Positions 1 through 6,763 are shown, numbered from the stretch's first letter. The stretch is 9,272 nt of DNA from JBHHYR01 sp046757585 (GCA_046757585.1 JBHHYR010000149.1:1-9272), one strand, 5' to 3'. Program-made: numbers and translations. The notes: generated from the sequence alone by a model not told the origin.

Positions 1-1
1 G

Positions 2-553
2 AACATGGCCTTCACCGCTGCGCAGGCGACATGGAACAAGGCGCATGCCCAGCTCGATATGCTCAAGGAGGGCTACCGCACCGAGGAGGTCGAAGAAGGG
101 CGGGCGCGGCTGCACGAAGCCGAAACGGCCCTGGCCTTGGCACAGCTGAACCTCGCGCGCTGCCAGCTCTTCGCACCCACCGCGGGCCGCGTGTTGTCGA
201 AGAACCGAGAGGCCGGTGAAACCGTGCCGGCCGGCGCCTCGATCGTCACCCTGGGCGACCTGACCCGGCCGTGGCTGAACCTGTACATCAGCGAACGTGA
301 CCTGGGGAAGGTCGCCCTGGGAATGAAGGCGTACGTCACCGTCGATTCGTTTCCCACCAGCCCCTTCCCTGGCAAGGTTACCTTCATCTCAGACAAGGCC
401 GAGTTCACCCCGAAAAACATCCAGACACAGGACGAACGGGTCAAACTCGTCTACCGCGTCAAGATCGAGGCGGAGAACCGCGACCAGGCACTCAAACCCG
501 GTATGCCCGCGGACGGCGTCATACCGCTCGACCACAACCACGAAGGGGATTGA
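2..553 (+). CDS. HlyD/YbhG-type membrane fusion protein of ABC exporter (5' end outside window)
   Basis: This is the periplasmic adaptor subunit of an ABC export pump; it bridges the inner-membrane transporter to the periplasm or an outer-membrane channel. The reading frame is open at the left edge, so only about 183 C-terminal residues are seen and the N-terminal membrane anchor is missing. The first ~55 visible residues are an Ala/Glu/Leu-rich helical-hairpin segment. They are followed by the second half of the lipoyl-like domain (LFAPTAGRVLSKN, then GETVPAGASIVTLGDL) and a beta-barrel domain containing the EFTPKNIQT and VYRVKIE strings typical of YbhG-like adaptors. It ends in the usual GMPADGVI strand. 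The ATPase genes follow at once. Family assignment is firm; the exported substrate is unknown. Confidence 0.9.
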   Translation, partial: NMAFTAAQATWNKAHAQLDMLKEGYRTEEVEEGRARLHEAETALALAQLNLARCQLFAPTAGRVLSKNREAGETVPAGASIVTLGDLTRPWLNLYISERDLGKVALGMKAYVTVDSFPTSPFPGKVTFISDKAEFTPKNIQTQDERVKLVYRVKIEAENRDQALKPGMPADGVIPLDHNHEGD

Positions 554-561
554 CATCCCGT

Positions 562-1518
562 ATGGCTCAGCCGGCGGCGATCAAAGCGGTCAATGTCGCG
601 AAGGAGTACGCCGGGGCACGTGCGCTGCACGATGTCAGTGTGACCGTCGAGCGTGGCGAGCTGTTTGGGCTCGTCGGGCCGGACGGCGCCGGCAAGACGA
701 CGTTCTTGCGCATCCTGGCCGGCCTCCTGAGCCTGTCGCGTGGCACGGTGCTGATTGACGGCATTGATGTGAGCGTCGATCCGGCTTCGGTGAAGCAGCG
801 TATCGGCTACATGTCGCAGCGCTTCAGTCTGTCGGAGACCCTCACGGTGGCGGAGAACCTCGTGTACGTCACCGAAGTCTGGCACGTGCCGCGGCGCGAG
901 CGGCGCAGGAGGATCAGTCGTCTGCTCGAATTCAGCCGCCTGGGGCCGTTTCAGGCGCGGCTCACCCGCAACCTGTCCGGGGGGATGAAGCAAAAGCTCA
1001 GCCTGGCAGCGTGCCTGGTCCACGAGCCGCAGATTCTGCTCCTGGATGAGCCGACGATCGGGGTCGATCCCATCTCGCGCCGCGATTTCTGGCTGATCCT
1101 CTATGACCTGTTGCAAGCCGGCTCCACCATTTTCCTGTCGACACCGTACATGGACGAGGCCGAGCGTTGCGGCCGCATCGGCTTCTTGCTGGACGGCCGG
1201 TTGATCGCGTGCGGCAGCCCGGCGGCACTCAGAAGCACGCTGAACACCGTGATCCTCGACCTGCGCTGCGCCGACCCGCGCACGGCGCGCCATGCGTTGC
1301 GCCGGGTGCCGGGCATGGGTGAAGCCGTGGCATTCGGCGAACATGTACACGTCACGGTTCCCAGGGAGGGTTTCGACGTGCAAGCGGCAGTCGACGCGGT
1401 GCAGGCGGCAGCAGTGGACATCCGCGAGTGGCGGATTCGCGAACCTTCCTTGGAAGACGTGTTCCTCGCGTACATCCGCCGCGGCTCCGACGCGTCACAC
1501 GAGCGAGCGACGTCATGA
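562..1518 (+). CDS. ABC transporter ATP-binding protein, YbhF N-terminal-half type, switch His replaced by Pro
   Basis: Nucleotide-binding subunit of the exporter, 318 residues. Visible motifs: Walker A GPDGAGKT (39-46), Q-loop in YMSQRF (Gln86), signature LSGGMKQ (138-144), Walker B ILLLDE (158-163) and D-loop GVDP (167-170). At the H-loop the sequence is STPYMDEAE, so Pro195 sits where the switch histidine normally is; this probably makes one ATP site weak or non-hydrolytic. A C-terminal regulatory-type domain ends with EPSLEDVFL. The protein corresponds to the first half of E. coli YbhF, which carries two ABC domains on one chain. An in-frame TTG at 550 overlaps the upstream stop, but the AGGGG at 544-548 is one base from it. 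ATG 562 lies 13 bases from that motif and is preferred, though not certain. The stop overlaps the next start as ATGA. Confidence 0.93.
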   Translation: MAQPAAIKAVNVAKEYAGARALHDVSVTVERGELFGLVGPDGAGKTTFLRILAGLLSLSRGTVLIDGIDVSVDPASVKQRIGYMSQRFSLSETLTVAENLVYVTEVWHVPRRERRRRISRLLEFSRLGPFQARLTRNLSGGMKQKLSLAACLVHEPQILLLDEPTIGVDPISRRDFWLILYDLLQAGSTIFLSTPYMDEAERCGRIGFLLDGRLIACGSPAALRSTLNTVILDLRCADPRTARHALRRVPGMGEAVAFGEHVHVTVPREGFDVQAAVDAVQAAAVDIREWRIREPSLEDVFLAYIRRGSDASHERATS

Positions 1519-2465
1519 CGGACGCCCTCGCAGTCTCGGTTACCGGTCTGACGCGCGTCTTCGACCAGTTCGTCGCCGTCGATCACATCGACTTGCACGT
1601 GCAGAGCGGCACCGTCTTCGGCTTCCTCGGTCCGAACGGCGCCGGCAAGTCGACGACCATCCGCATGCTTTGCGGCATCCTACGGCCGAGCGCCGGCCAC
1701 GGCACCGTTGGCGGATTCGACATCCTGCGCGAGAGCGAGCAGCTGAAAAACAACATCGGGTACATGTCGCAACGCTTTTCGCTGTACGAAGACCTGACCG
1801 TCCGCGAAAACCTGCTGTTCTTCGCCGGCGTCTACAACGTCCGCGGGGCGCAACGCCGTACGCGCATCGCGTGGGCGCTGGAGATGGCAGGACTGCGGGG
1901 CCGCGAAGACGTGCGGACGGCGGACTTGGCGGGAGGATGGCGCCAACGCCTGGCGTTGGGATGCGCCGTCCTGCACGAACCGCCGCTCCTGTTCCTCGAC
2001 GAGCCAACCTCGGGCGTGGATCCCGCCTCGCGCCGCAATTTCTGGGAGATGATCGGCGAGCTTTCATCGCGGGGGATCACCGTGTTCGTCACGACACACT
2101 ACATGGACGAGGCGGAGCACTGTGATGAGCTGGCCCTCATCTACGGCGGGACGATTGTCGCGACGGGCGGCCCGGCGACACTGAAGCGGCGCTACGTGTC
2201 GCACACGCTGCTCGAGCTCGACTGCGACGACGTGATGCGGGCCTTTGCGGCGTTGAAATCCGAACGCCTGCTGGAAGGCGTTGCCCTGTTCGGAACCTCC
2301 CTGCACCTCAGCACGGGCGACGAGGCCGCGGCACGGACCGCGGTGACCGCCCGGCTCGCAGCGCAGGGGATCATGGTGCGGAATCTCGAGCGGATCGAGC
2401 CCTCGCTCGAGGATGCCTTCGTGGCGATCATCGAGCGCAGCGGAGACGAGAGTGGCCCGCCATGA
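1515..2465 (+). CDS. ABC transporter ATP-binding protein, YbhF C-terminal-half type
   Basis: Second ATPase subunit, 316 residues, with a complete motif set: Walker A GPNGAGKS (39-46), Gln86 in YMSQRFSLYEDLTV, signature LAGGWRQ (138-144), Walker B LLFLDE (158-163), D-loop GVDP (167-170) and switch histidine His195 in TTHYMDEAE. Key motifs fall at identical residue numbers in this protein and its upstream neighbour, consistent with an old duplication and with heterodimer formation. The C-terminal extension ends in IEPSLEDAFVAI. The ATG start is fixed by the ATGA overlap with the upstream stop; the frame is open further upstream, but that stretch lies inside the preceding gene. The stop again overlaps the next start as ATGA, so the two ATPases and the first permease are probably translationally coupled. 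Heterodimer pairing is inferred. Confidence 0.94.
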   Translation: MTDALAVSVTGLTRVFDQFVAVDHIDLHVQSGTVFGFLGPNGAGKSTTIRMLCGILRPSAGHGTVGGFDILRESEQLKNNIGYMSQRFSLYEDLTVRENLLFFAGVYNVRGAQRRTRIAWALEMAGLRGREDVRTADLAGGWRQRLALGCAVLHEPPLLFLDEPTSGVDPASRRNFWEMIGELSSRGITVFVTTHYMDEAEHCDELALIYGGTIVATGGPATLKRRYVSHTLLELDCDDVMRAFAALKSERLLEGVALFGTSLHLSTGDEAAARTAVTARLAAQGIMVRNLERIEPSLEDAFVAIIERSGDESGPP

Positions 2466-3697
2466 CACCACCGCCTGCGCCGGCGCGACCAGCGCGCCAC
2501 GGGTTTTCCTGGCGTACCATCCGCGCCATCCTGCGGCGTGAGTTCATCGACGTGCTGCGCGACCGTCGCAGCCTCATCCTCACATTCCTGTATCCCATCA
2601 GCATGCTGATCATGTACGGCTACGGCATCCGCTACGACGTCGACAACGTGCCGCTGACCATTCTCGACTACGATCAGACGCCCGAGAGTCGCGATCTCGC
2701 CGAAGCGATCATTCGCTCCGGCTACTTCCAGCTCGTCCGGCAGGCGCGCACCCCGCGCGACATCGATCATGACCTGACCACCGAGACCAGCAAGGCGGCG
2801 GTCATCATTCCGGTCGACTTTGCCACCCGCCTGCACGCGGGTGAACCGGCGGCGGTGCAAGCGCTCATCGATGGCTCGGACTCGAACACCGCAACCATCG
2901 CGGAGGGCTACCTCCTGGCCATGATTGCGCGTTACTCGGCGGGCGGGGCCGCAACGGCCCGCGCGGCAGCCGACCAGGCCACAGGCGCGCCTGCCACCAC
3001 GCGCGCTGCCCCGATGCCCGGCAGCGGCGCGACCCAGGCAGGCGCCGCCGTTCCCATCGAGCTCAAGAGTCGCATTTGGTACAACGCCGAACTGAAGAGC
3101 GTCAACTTCATCGTGCCGGGCATCATCGCCGTCATCATGATGATCGTCGGCGCGATCCTCACCGCCCTGAGCATCGTCAAGGAGAAGGAACGCGGCACGA
3201 TCGAACAGATCCTGGTCTCACCCATCCACCCGTTGGAAATGATGGTGGGCAAGATCATCCCGTACGTGCTCATCGCCTTCATCGACCTCGTCATCGTCGT
3301 CACCGCCGGCTATCTCGTCTTCCACGTGCCTATCAAGGGCAGTCTCGTGCAGCTCGGGATCTTCTCTCTGCTGTACTTGATCGCGTCGCTGGGCACCGGC
3401 GTCTTTGTCTCGACGATCGCTGAAAGCATGCAGACCGCGATGTTGGCGGCCATCTTCCTGTCGCTCTTGCCGTCCGTGCTGCTGTCCGGGTTCGTCTTCC
3501 CGATCGAAAACATGCCGGTGGCCATCCGCGTTCTCACTTACTTCTTTCCAGGGCGTTACTTCGTCACTGCCATCCGCGGCATCTATCTCAAGGGCGTGGG
3601 CTTGAGTGTCCTGTGGCCGGAAGCGGTGCTGTTGCTCTGTTTCAGCGCCGGCATCGTGTGGCTCAGCGCCAGTCGCTTCCAGGAGAAGCTGGGGTAG
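2462..3697 (+). CDS. ABC-2 type transporter permease (YbhS/YbhR-like), first of two
   Basis: Membrane subunit of the exporter, 411 residues. A cytoplasmic N-terminus with the amphipathic segment REFIDVLRDRRS precedes the first membrane helix (about 37-56). A large extracytoplasmic domain (about 57-212) follows, then five predicted hydrophobic segments from about residue 214 to the end. Conserved marks include DYDQTPESR, DGSDSNTATIA, IVPGIIAVIMMIV, VKEKERGTIEQ and the late RGIYLKGVG. The extracytoplasmic domain carries an Ala/Gly/Thr/Pro-rich stretch at about 160-198 that the second permease lacks; it looks like a flexible, low-complexity insertion. The start is fixed by the ATGA overlap with the second ATPase gene. 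The stop is TAG, four bases before the next start. Confidence 0.94.
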   Translation: MTPPPAPARPARHGFSWRTIRAILRREFIDVLRDRRSLILTFLYPISMLIMYGYGIRYDVDNVPLTILDYDQTPESRDLAEAIIRSGYFQLVRQARTPRDIDHDLTTETSKAAVIIPVDFATRLHAGEPAAVQALIDGSDSNTATIAEGYLLAMIARYSAGGAATARAAADQATGAPATTRAAPMPGSGATQAGAAVPIELKSRIWYNAELKSVNFIVPGIIAVIMMIVGAILTALSIVKEKERGTIEQILVSPIHPLEMMVGKIIPYVLIAFIDLVIVVTAGYLVFHVPIKGSLVQLGIFSLLYLIASLGTGVFVSTIAESMQTAMLAAIFLSLLPSVLLSGFVFPIENMPVAIRVLTYFFPGRYFVTAIRGIYLKGVGLSVLWPEAVLLLCFSAGIVWLSASRFQEKLG

Positions 3698-3701
3698 GTG
3701 C

Positions 3702-4838
3702 ATGACCGCTTCCCTCTCGCGCATCGGCCACGTGGTCTGGAAGGAAGTGATCCAGATCAGCCGCGACCGGCGCATGTTCAGCATGATCCTGATCATGCCA
3801 CTGCTCGAGCTCATCATCTTCGGGTACGTCGTGGCGACGGACATTACCGACATCGACCTGGCGGTCTGCGACTACGACCAGTCGGCGCAGAGCCGCGCGT
3901 ACGTGACGCAGATCGTGCGCAGCGGCTACTTCCGGATCGCCGCCCCGTGCCACAGCATGGCAGACGTGCGCCGGCTCCTGGATCGCGGGCGAATCAAGGT
4001 TGCGTTGACCATCCCGCCGGATTTTTCCGCCAAGCTGAAGCGGCAGCAGCCGGCCGCGGTCATGGCGGCTCTTGACGGCAGCAACTCGAACACGGCGACC
4101 ATCGCGGCAAGCTACCTGGAGCGGATCACTCTCACACAGGCCGTCGACGTGCAGTTCGCCGACCACGGCCGGCCAATCCGGCGAGCGCACCATCCGGTGG
4201 TCAGGCTCGAGCCCCGGGTGTGGTTCAATCCCGACCTGCGCAGTGTCAGGTTCATGGTACCGGGCATCATTTGCGTCCTGCTCATGGAGTCGCTGGTCAT
4301 CCTGACAGCGGTCGCCATCGTGCGCGAGAAGGAGCGGGGCACCATCGAGCAGCTGATCGTGACTCCCATCCGCTCCCATGAGCTGATCCTCGGCAAGGCG
4401 ATCCCATTCATTGGGCTTGGATACGTCAACATGTCCGTCGTGCTGACGGCAGGACGGTTCTGGTTCGGCGTCGAGATCACCGGCAGCCTCCCGCTGCTGT
4501 TCGCGCTGACAGGGTTGTTCATCTTCACCTGCCTGGGCATGGGACTGATGGTGTCCACGGTATCCAACACGCAGCAGCAAGCATCCATGGCAGGGCAGTT
4601 TCTCCTGTTGCCCAACATGTTTTTCTCCGGCTTCATGTTTCCGATTGCGAGCATGCCCGTAGTCGTGCAGAAGCTCACCTACCTCGTACCGTTGCGCTAC
4701 TACATCACCATCGTGCGAGGGATCTTTCTCAAAGGGGTCGGGTGGCAGGCCTTGAAGGGCGAAGCGAGCATCCTGCTCGTGTACGGGATCGTGGTCCTGG
4801 GGATCGCCAGCCTGACGTTCCGCAAGCAGGTGAAGTAA
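3702..4838 (+). CDS. ABC-2 type transporter permease (YbhR/YbhS-like), second of two
   Basis: Second membrane subunit, 378 residues, paralogous to its upstream neighbour. Shared marks are KEVIQISRDRR before the first helix (about 26-45), CDYDQSAQSR, DGSNSNTATIA, FMVPGII, VREKERGTIEQLIV, FPIASMPVVVQKLTYLVP and RGIFLKGVGW. The extracytoplasmic loop is shorter because it lacks the Ala-rich stretch. The frame is open upstream of position 3702, but that stretch overlaps the upstream permease and encodes Cys/Arg-rich residues unlike the family. The ATG at 3702, four bases after the upstream TAG, gives the normal N-terminus. A G-run at 3691-3694 lies just upstream as a modest ribosome site. It is the last gene of the operon; the next gene converges on it. 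Confidence 0.94.
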   Translation: MTASLSRIGHVVWKEVIQISRDRRMFSMILIMPLLELIIFGYVVATDITDIDLAVCDYDQSAQSRAYVTQIVRSGYFRIAAPCHSMADVRRLLDRGRIKVALTIPPDFSAKLKRQQPAAVMAALDGSNSNTATIAASYLERITLTQAVDVQFADHGRPIRRAHHPVVRLEPRVWFNPDLRSVRFMVPGIICVLLMESLVILTAVAIVREKERGTIEQLIVTPIRSHELILGKAIPFIGLGYVNMSVVLTAGRFWFGVEITGSLPLLFALTGLFIFTCLGMGLMVSTVSNTQQQASMAGQFLLLPNMFFSGFMFPIASMPVVVQKLTYLVPLRYYITIVRGIFLKGVGWQALKGEASILLVYGIVVLGIASLTFRKQVK

Positions 4839-4899
4839 AGCGTCCCGCGCCGACCTGGCGGCGCCGGGCACCGCGGTGGGCTGCCGTGTCAGTGTGCGC
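4839..4899. other. Convergent intergenic gap with GC palindromes
   Basis: This 61-base gap separates the end of the permease operon from the end of the minus-strand paralogue gene. It contains two perfect GC palindromes, CGGCGCCG at 4859-4866 and CACCGCGGTG at 4869-4878, but neither is followed by a T-run, so no standard intrinsic terminator is called. On the minus strand the string CGGCAGCCCAC (4886-4876) is also found downstream of the other paralogue at 9024-9034. Confidence 0.5.
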
Positions 4900-5355
4900 T
4901 CATGCCACCGCGGCGGCGCAGCTGCGTTGTCGCAGCTGCTCCCATGCACCACGGTAGATGGCGTACTTCCCCGAATAGGGCCGTTGCGAATCGGGCAAGT
5001 AGAAGGTCTTGCCGCTGCGCGCCTCCCACGGAATCACGTACGCGGCACTCAGATCGAGCTGGCGCGCGCCGAGCTGCACGCAGATGAAAAAGTCACAGTA
5101 CCGTTCGGTGATGCGGCCGCGATGGTGAAAATTGAAGTTCCACGCCCGGTACACGTAGCTGTACTCGCGGCCCCGCAACCGTACCCGGCGGCGGTAGGAG
5201 CTGGGAAAAGCCGTGCGTAGCGCCACGCGCACCTTGCCGTTCAACAGAAAGTCGTAACGTGCCGCCCCCTTCATTGCCCGCACGGAGACGTCCAGCGCAC
5301 GCAGGCGGGCCAGAACACGGCGCTTCGGAATGTCGTGAATTCCCGGTCGATCCAT
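4900..5355 (-). CDS. Small protein of unknown function, paralogue A; possible degenerate PD-(D/E)XK-like fold
   Basis: 151-residue protein that I cannot assign to a named family with certainty. It aligns without gaps over residues 1-93 with the protein at 8553-9014, with 44 identical positions by hand count. This supports the ATG at 5355 as the start, although no clear ribosome site precedes it. Shared elements: a helical start (RRVLARLRAL), YDFLLNG (34-40), a strand VRVALR (42-47), RAWNFNFH (70-77), CDFFIC (87-92), then YVIP, a G-TF pair and a terminal Y-GKYA---W pattern. The order helix, D in YDxLxNG, then a hydrophobic strand, resembles PD-(D/E)XK nuclease-like proteins, where the strand would read E-x-K. 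Here that position is Ala45-Leu46-Arg47, so an active nuclease is unlikely. No signal peptide or membrane helix is visible. Function unknown. Confidence 0.75.
   Translation of the reverse strand: MDRPGIHDIPKRRVLARLRALDVSVRAMKGAARYDFLLNGKVRVALRTAFPSSYRRRVRLRGREYSYVYRAWNFNFHHRGRITERYCDFFICVQLGARQLDLSAAYVIPWEARSGKTFYLPDSQRPYSGKYAIYRGAWEQLRQRSCAAAVA
4918..4939. repeat. Perfect 9-bp inverted repeat (hairpin) in the 3' end of paralogue A
   Basis: GCAGCTGCG at 4918-4926 and CGCAGCTGC at 4931-4939 are exact reverse complements separated by TTGT. The hairpin lies within the last dozen codons of the minus-strand gene and faces the end of the permease operon. It has no T-run on either strand. It could slow or end transcription between the convergent genes, or it may only reflect the QLRQRSCAA coding sequence. 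Confidence 0.6.
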
Positions 5356-5493
5356 ATCAGCGGCTCGGCGCCTAGCACGCCCGGGCTGCCAACACCTAGC
5401 TCGTTTCTCTCCTGACGGTTCGTCCTCTTATGACAAGTGGTGCACCGACGCAACAGGCGCCTCGGCGCGCGCCGCCGCACCCGGGACCACGGT

Positions 5494-5871
5494 TCACGCA
5501 GCACCCGTCTGCTTCAGCCAGGTCTGCATGTCGAAGTAGTCGCGCCAGGCCACGATCTTCCCGCCCCGCACCTCGAACACGCCGGCGACCGGCAAAACCA
5601 CCGTCTTGCCCATCATGGTGAACCGGTCGGTCCGTTCGGTGAACACCAGGTCGCCTGCTGACGCCAGGCCGAGCATCTCAAACTCGATTTCCTCCGCCGG
5701 CCCCATGAACGTGTCCAGGGTCTGGCGGATCGCGTCGATGCCGTGCAGCGGCTCCATCGGCATGTTGTGGTAGACGGCATCGGGCGCCAGGAATCCGAGG
5801 AGTTCATCGATGTTCTTGCGCCGCCACGCCGCACAGAAATCGCGCACCACCTTTTCGTTTTCAGCGCTCAT
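5494..5871 (-). CDS. Limonene-1,2-epoxide hydrolase / SnoaL-like (NTF2-fold) protein
   Basis: 125-residue protein of the NTF2-like cone fold. It matches the limonene-epoxide-hydrolase group well: N-terminal helix (EKVVRDFCAAW), FLAPDAVYHNMP, GIDAIRQTLDTF, TERTDRF and a C-terminal VAWRDYFDM. Residues corresponding to the known epoxide hydrolase active site (Tyr, Asn, Arg, Asp, Asp) all appear present as Tyr34, Asn36, Arg80, Asp82 and Asp111, so an enzyme adding water to an epoxide or doing related chemistry is plausible. The substrate cannot be read from sequence. The start is well supported by AAGGAGGGG on the minus strand (CCTCCTT at 5878-5884 on plus), five bases before the ATG. It is divergent from the crotonase gene. 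A generic SnoaL-like protein without this chemistry remains possible. Confidence 0.88.
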   Translation of the reverse strand: MSAENEKVVRDFCAAWRRKNIDELLGFLAPDAVYHNMPMEPLHGIDAIRQTLDTFMGPAEEIEFEMLGLASAGDLVFTERTDRFTMMGKTVVLPVAGVFEVRGGKIVAWRDYFDMQTWLKQTGAA

Positions 5872-5989
5872 TAGGACCCCTCCTTCTGTGCTCGTCTAGC
5901 ATGCCGCGCCAGCGGACAGAAGCGGCCGCAGCGCTCCCGTGCAGTGCGCAGACTGTGCTACGCTAGAGCGCACGCGAGGAGGATCCACG
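5872..5989. promoter_or_regulatory. Divergent intergenic region with candidate extended -10 for the crotonase
   Basis: This 118-base gap separates the divergent epoxide-hydrolase-like gene and the crotonase gene, so both promoters should lie here. On the plus strand TGC followed by TACGCT (5956-5964) resembles an extended -10 element, but no good -35 is seen. AGGAGG at 5977-5982 is the ribosome site of the crotonase, seven bases before its GTG. On the minus strand CCTCCTT (5878-5884) is the ribosome site of the hydrolase-like gene. The promoter call is tentative; the two ribosome sites are clear. Confidence 0.45.
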
Positions 5990-6646
5990 GTGACCTACAA
6001 GCATCTATTGGTACGAGAAGGGACGATCGCCACCATCACACTGAACAGACCGCAGCAGCGCAACGCACTGTCGCTAGCGTTGATGTACGAACTCATGGCT
6101 GCGTTGCGCGCGGTCGCGGCACAGCCCCGCACGCGCGCCGTCATCCTAGCGGGCAACGGGCCGGCGTTTTGTGCCGGCCACGATCTGCGCGAGCTCGTCG
6201 GTGGAAACATCAACAGCTACCGGCAAACCTTTGACGTCTGCACGCAGCTCATGAGGACCGTGCAAGAGATTCCCCAGCCGGTCATCGCACGCGTGCACGG
6301 CATCGCCACGGCAGCCGGCTGCCAGCTGGTCGCCACCTGCGACCTCGCCGTCGCTGCCGAGACGGCGCGGTTCGCAACCCCGGGCGTGAAAATCGGCCTG
6401 TTCTGTACTACACCGATGGTTGCCCTGACGCGCGCGGTGGGCCGCAAGCGGGCCCTGGAAATGCTCCTCACCGGCGTGGCGATCGACGCGCCAACCGCGT
6501 TGGAGTGGGGCCTGGTCAATCGCGTCGTGCCCGCGGGTGATCTGGACGCAACGACTGAGCTGCTCGCGACGCAGATCGCCGACGCCAGCGCGCTGACGGT
6601 CAGCATCGGCAAGCAGGCGTTCTACACCCAGATTGATCTCGACTAG
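5990..6646 (+). CDS. ECHDC3-like enoyl-CoA hydratase/isomerase (crotonase) family protein, truncated by in-frame TAG
   Basis: 218 residues to a premature TAG at 6644-6646. The GTG start at 5990 has AGGAGG at ideal distance. Crotonase marks: ITLNRPQQRNALS (16-28), oxyanion-hole loop CAGHDL (61-66), ATAAGCQLVATCDLAVA (106-122), FATPGVKIGLFCTTP (128-142) and the GRKRALEMLLTG segment. These strings match the ECHDC3 branch. As in that branch, the two catalytic glutamates of classical enoyl-CoA hydratase are absent: Gln112 and Gly132 occupy their places, so classical hydration is unlikely and the reaction is unknown. The family normally runs to about 257 residues. The same frame after the TAG encodes exactly the expected C-terminus, up to a TGA at 6761-6763. 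The intact gene would span 5990-6763. The truncated product lacks the C-terminal helices used in trimer and active-site packing. Confidence 0.9.
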   Translation: MTYKHLLVREGTIATITLNRPQQRNALSLALMYELMAALRAVAAQPRTRAVILAGNGPAFCAGHDLRELVGGNINSYRQTFDVCTQLMRTVQEIPQPVIARVHGIATAAGCQLVATCDLAVAAETARFATPGVKIGLFCTTPMVALTRAVGRKRALEMLLTGVAIDAPTALEWGLVNRVVPAGDLDATTELLATQIADASALTVSIGKQAFYTQIDLD

Positions 6647-6763
6647 CCGAAAGCCTACGCGTATGCGAAGGAGATCATGAGTATGAACACGCTCGCTGCC
6701 GACGCGCAGGAGGGTATGTGCGCATTCATCGAAAAGCGCACGCCGTGCTGGGTGGGCCGCTGA
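6644..6763 (+). pseudogene. In-frame C-terminal remnant of the crotonase after the premature amber codon
   Basis: Directly after the TAG the crotonase frame continues as 38 further codons (PKAYAYAKEIM, then LAADAQEGMCAF, then IEKRTPCWVGR) and a TGA. This is the typical crotonase C-terminus, including the DAQEG-AF--KR-P-W pattern. With the stop read as one residue, the product would be 257 residues, normal for the family. A single C-to-T change from CAG would give the TAG. The remnant shows no frameshift or second stop, so the lesion is recent, or it is read through, or it is a sequencing or assembly error. Confidence 0.88.

Noticed and set aside
451..1383. Minus-strand open frame (310 codons) opposite the first ATPase
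   Set aside because: Antisense to a gene with all ABC motifs; its translation is Arg/Gln/His-rich and has no recognisable domain.
4859..4878. GC palindromes after the permease operon as an intrinsic terminator
   Set aside because: They are short, loopless and not followed by a T-run on either strand.
3663..4952. Long minus-strand open frame (429 codons) opposite the second permease
   Set aside because: It is antisense to a clearly conserved permease, rich in His/Asp/Arg/Gln without domain patterns, and is a by-product of high GC3 on the coding strand.
5356..5493. Promoter or extra small gene between paralogue A and the epoxide-hydrolase-like gene
   Set aside because: No -35/-10 pair with acceptable spacing was found on the minus strand, and an AGGAGA with a nearby GTG leads to a stop after seven codons.
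6644..6646. Pyrrolysine or genome-wide TAG reassignment
   Set aside because: Other genes in the window end properly in TAG, and crotonases are not known to use pyrrolysine.
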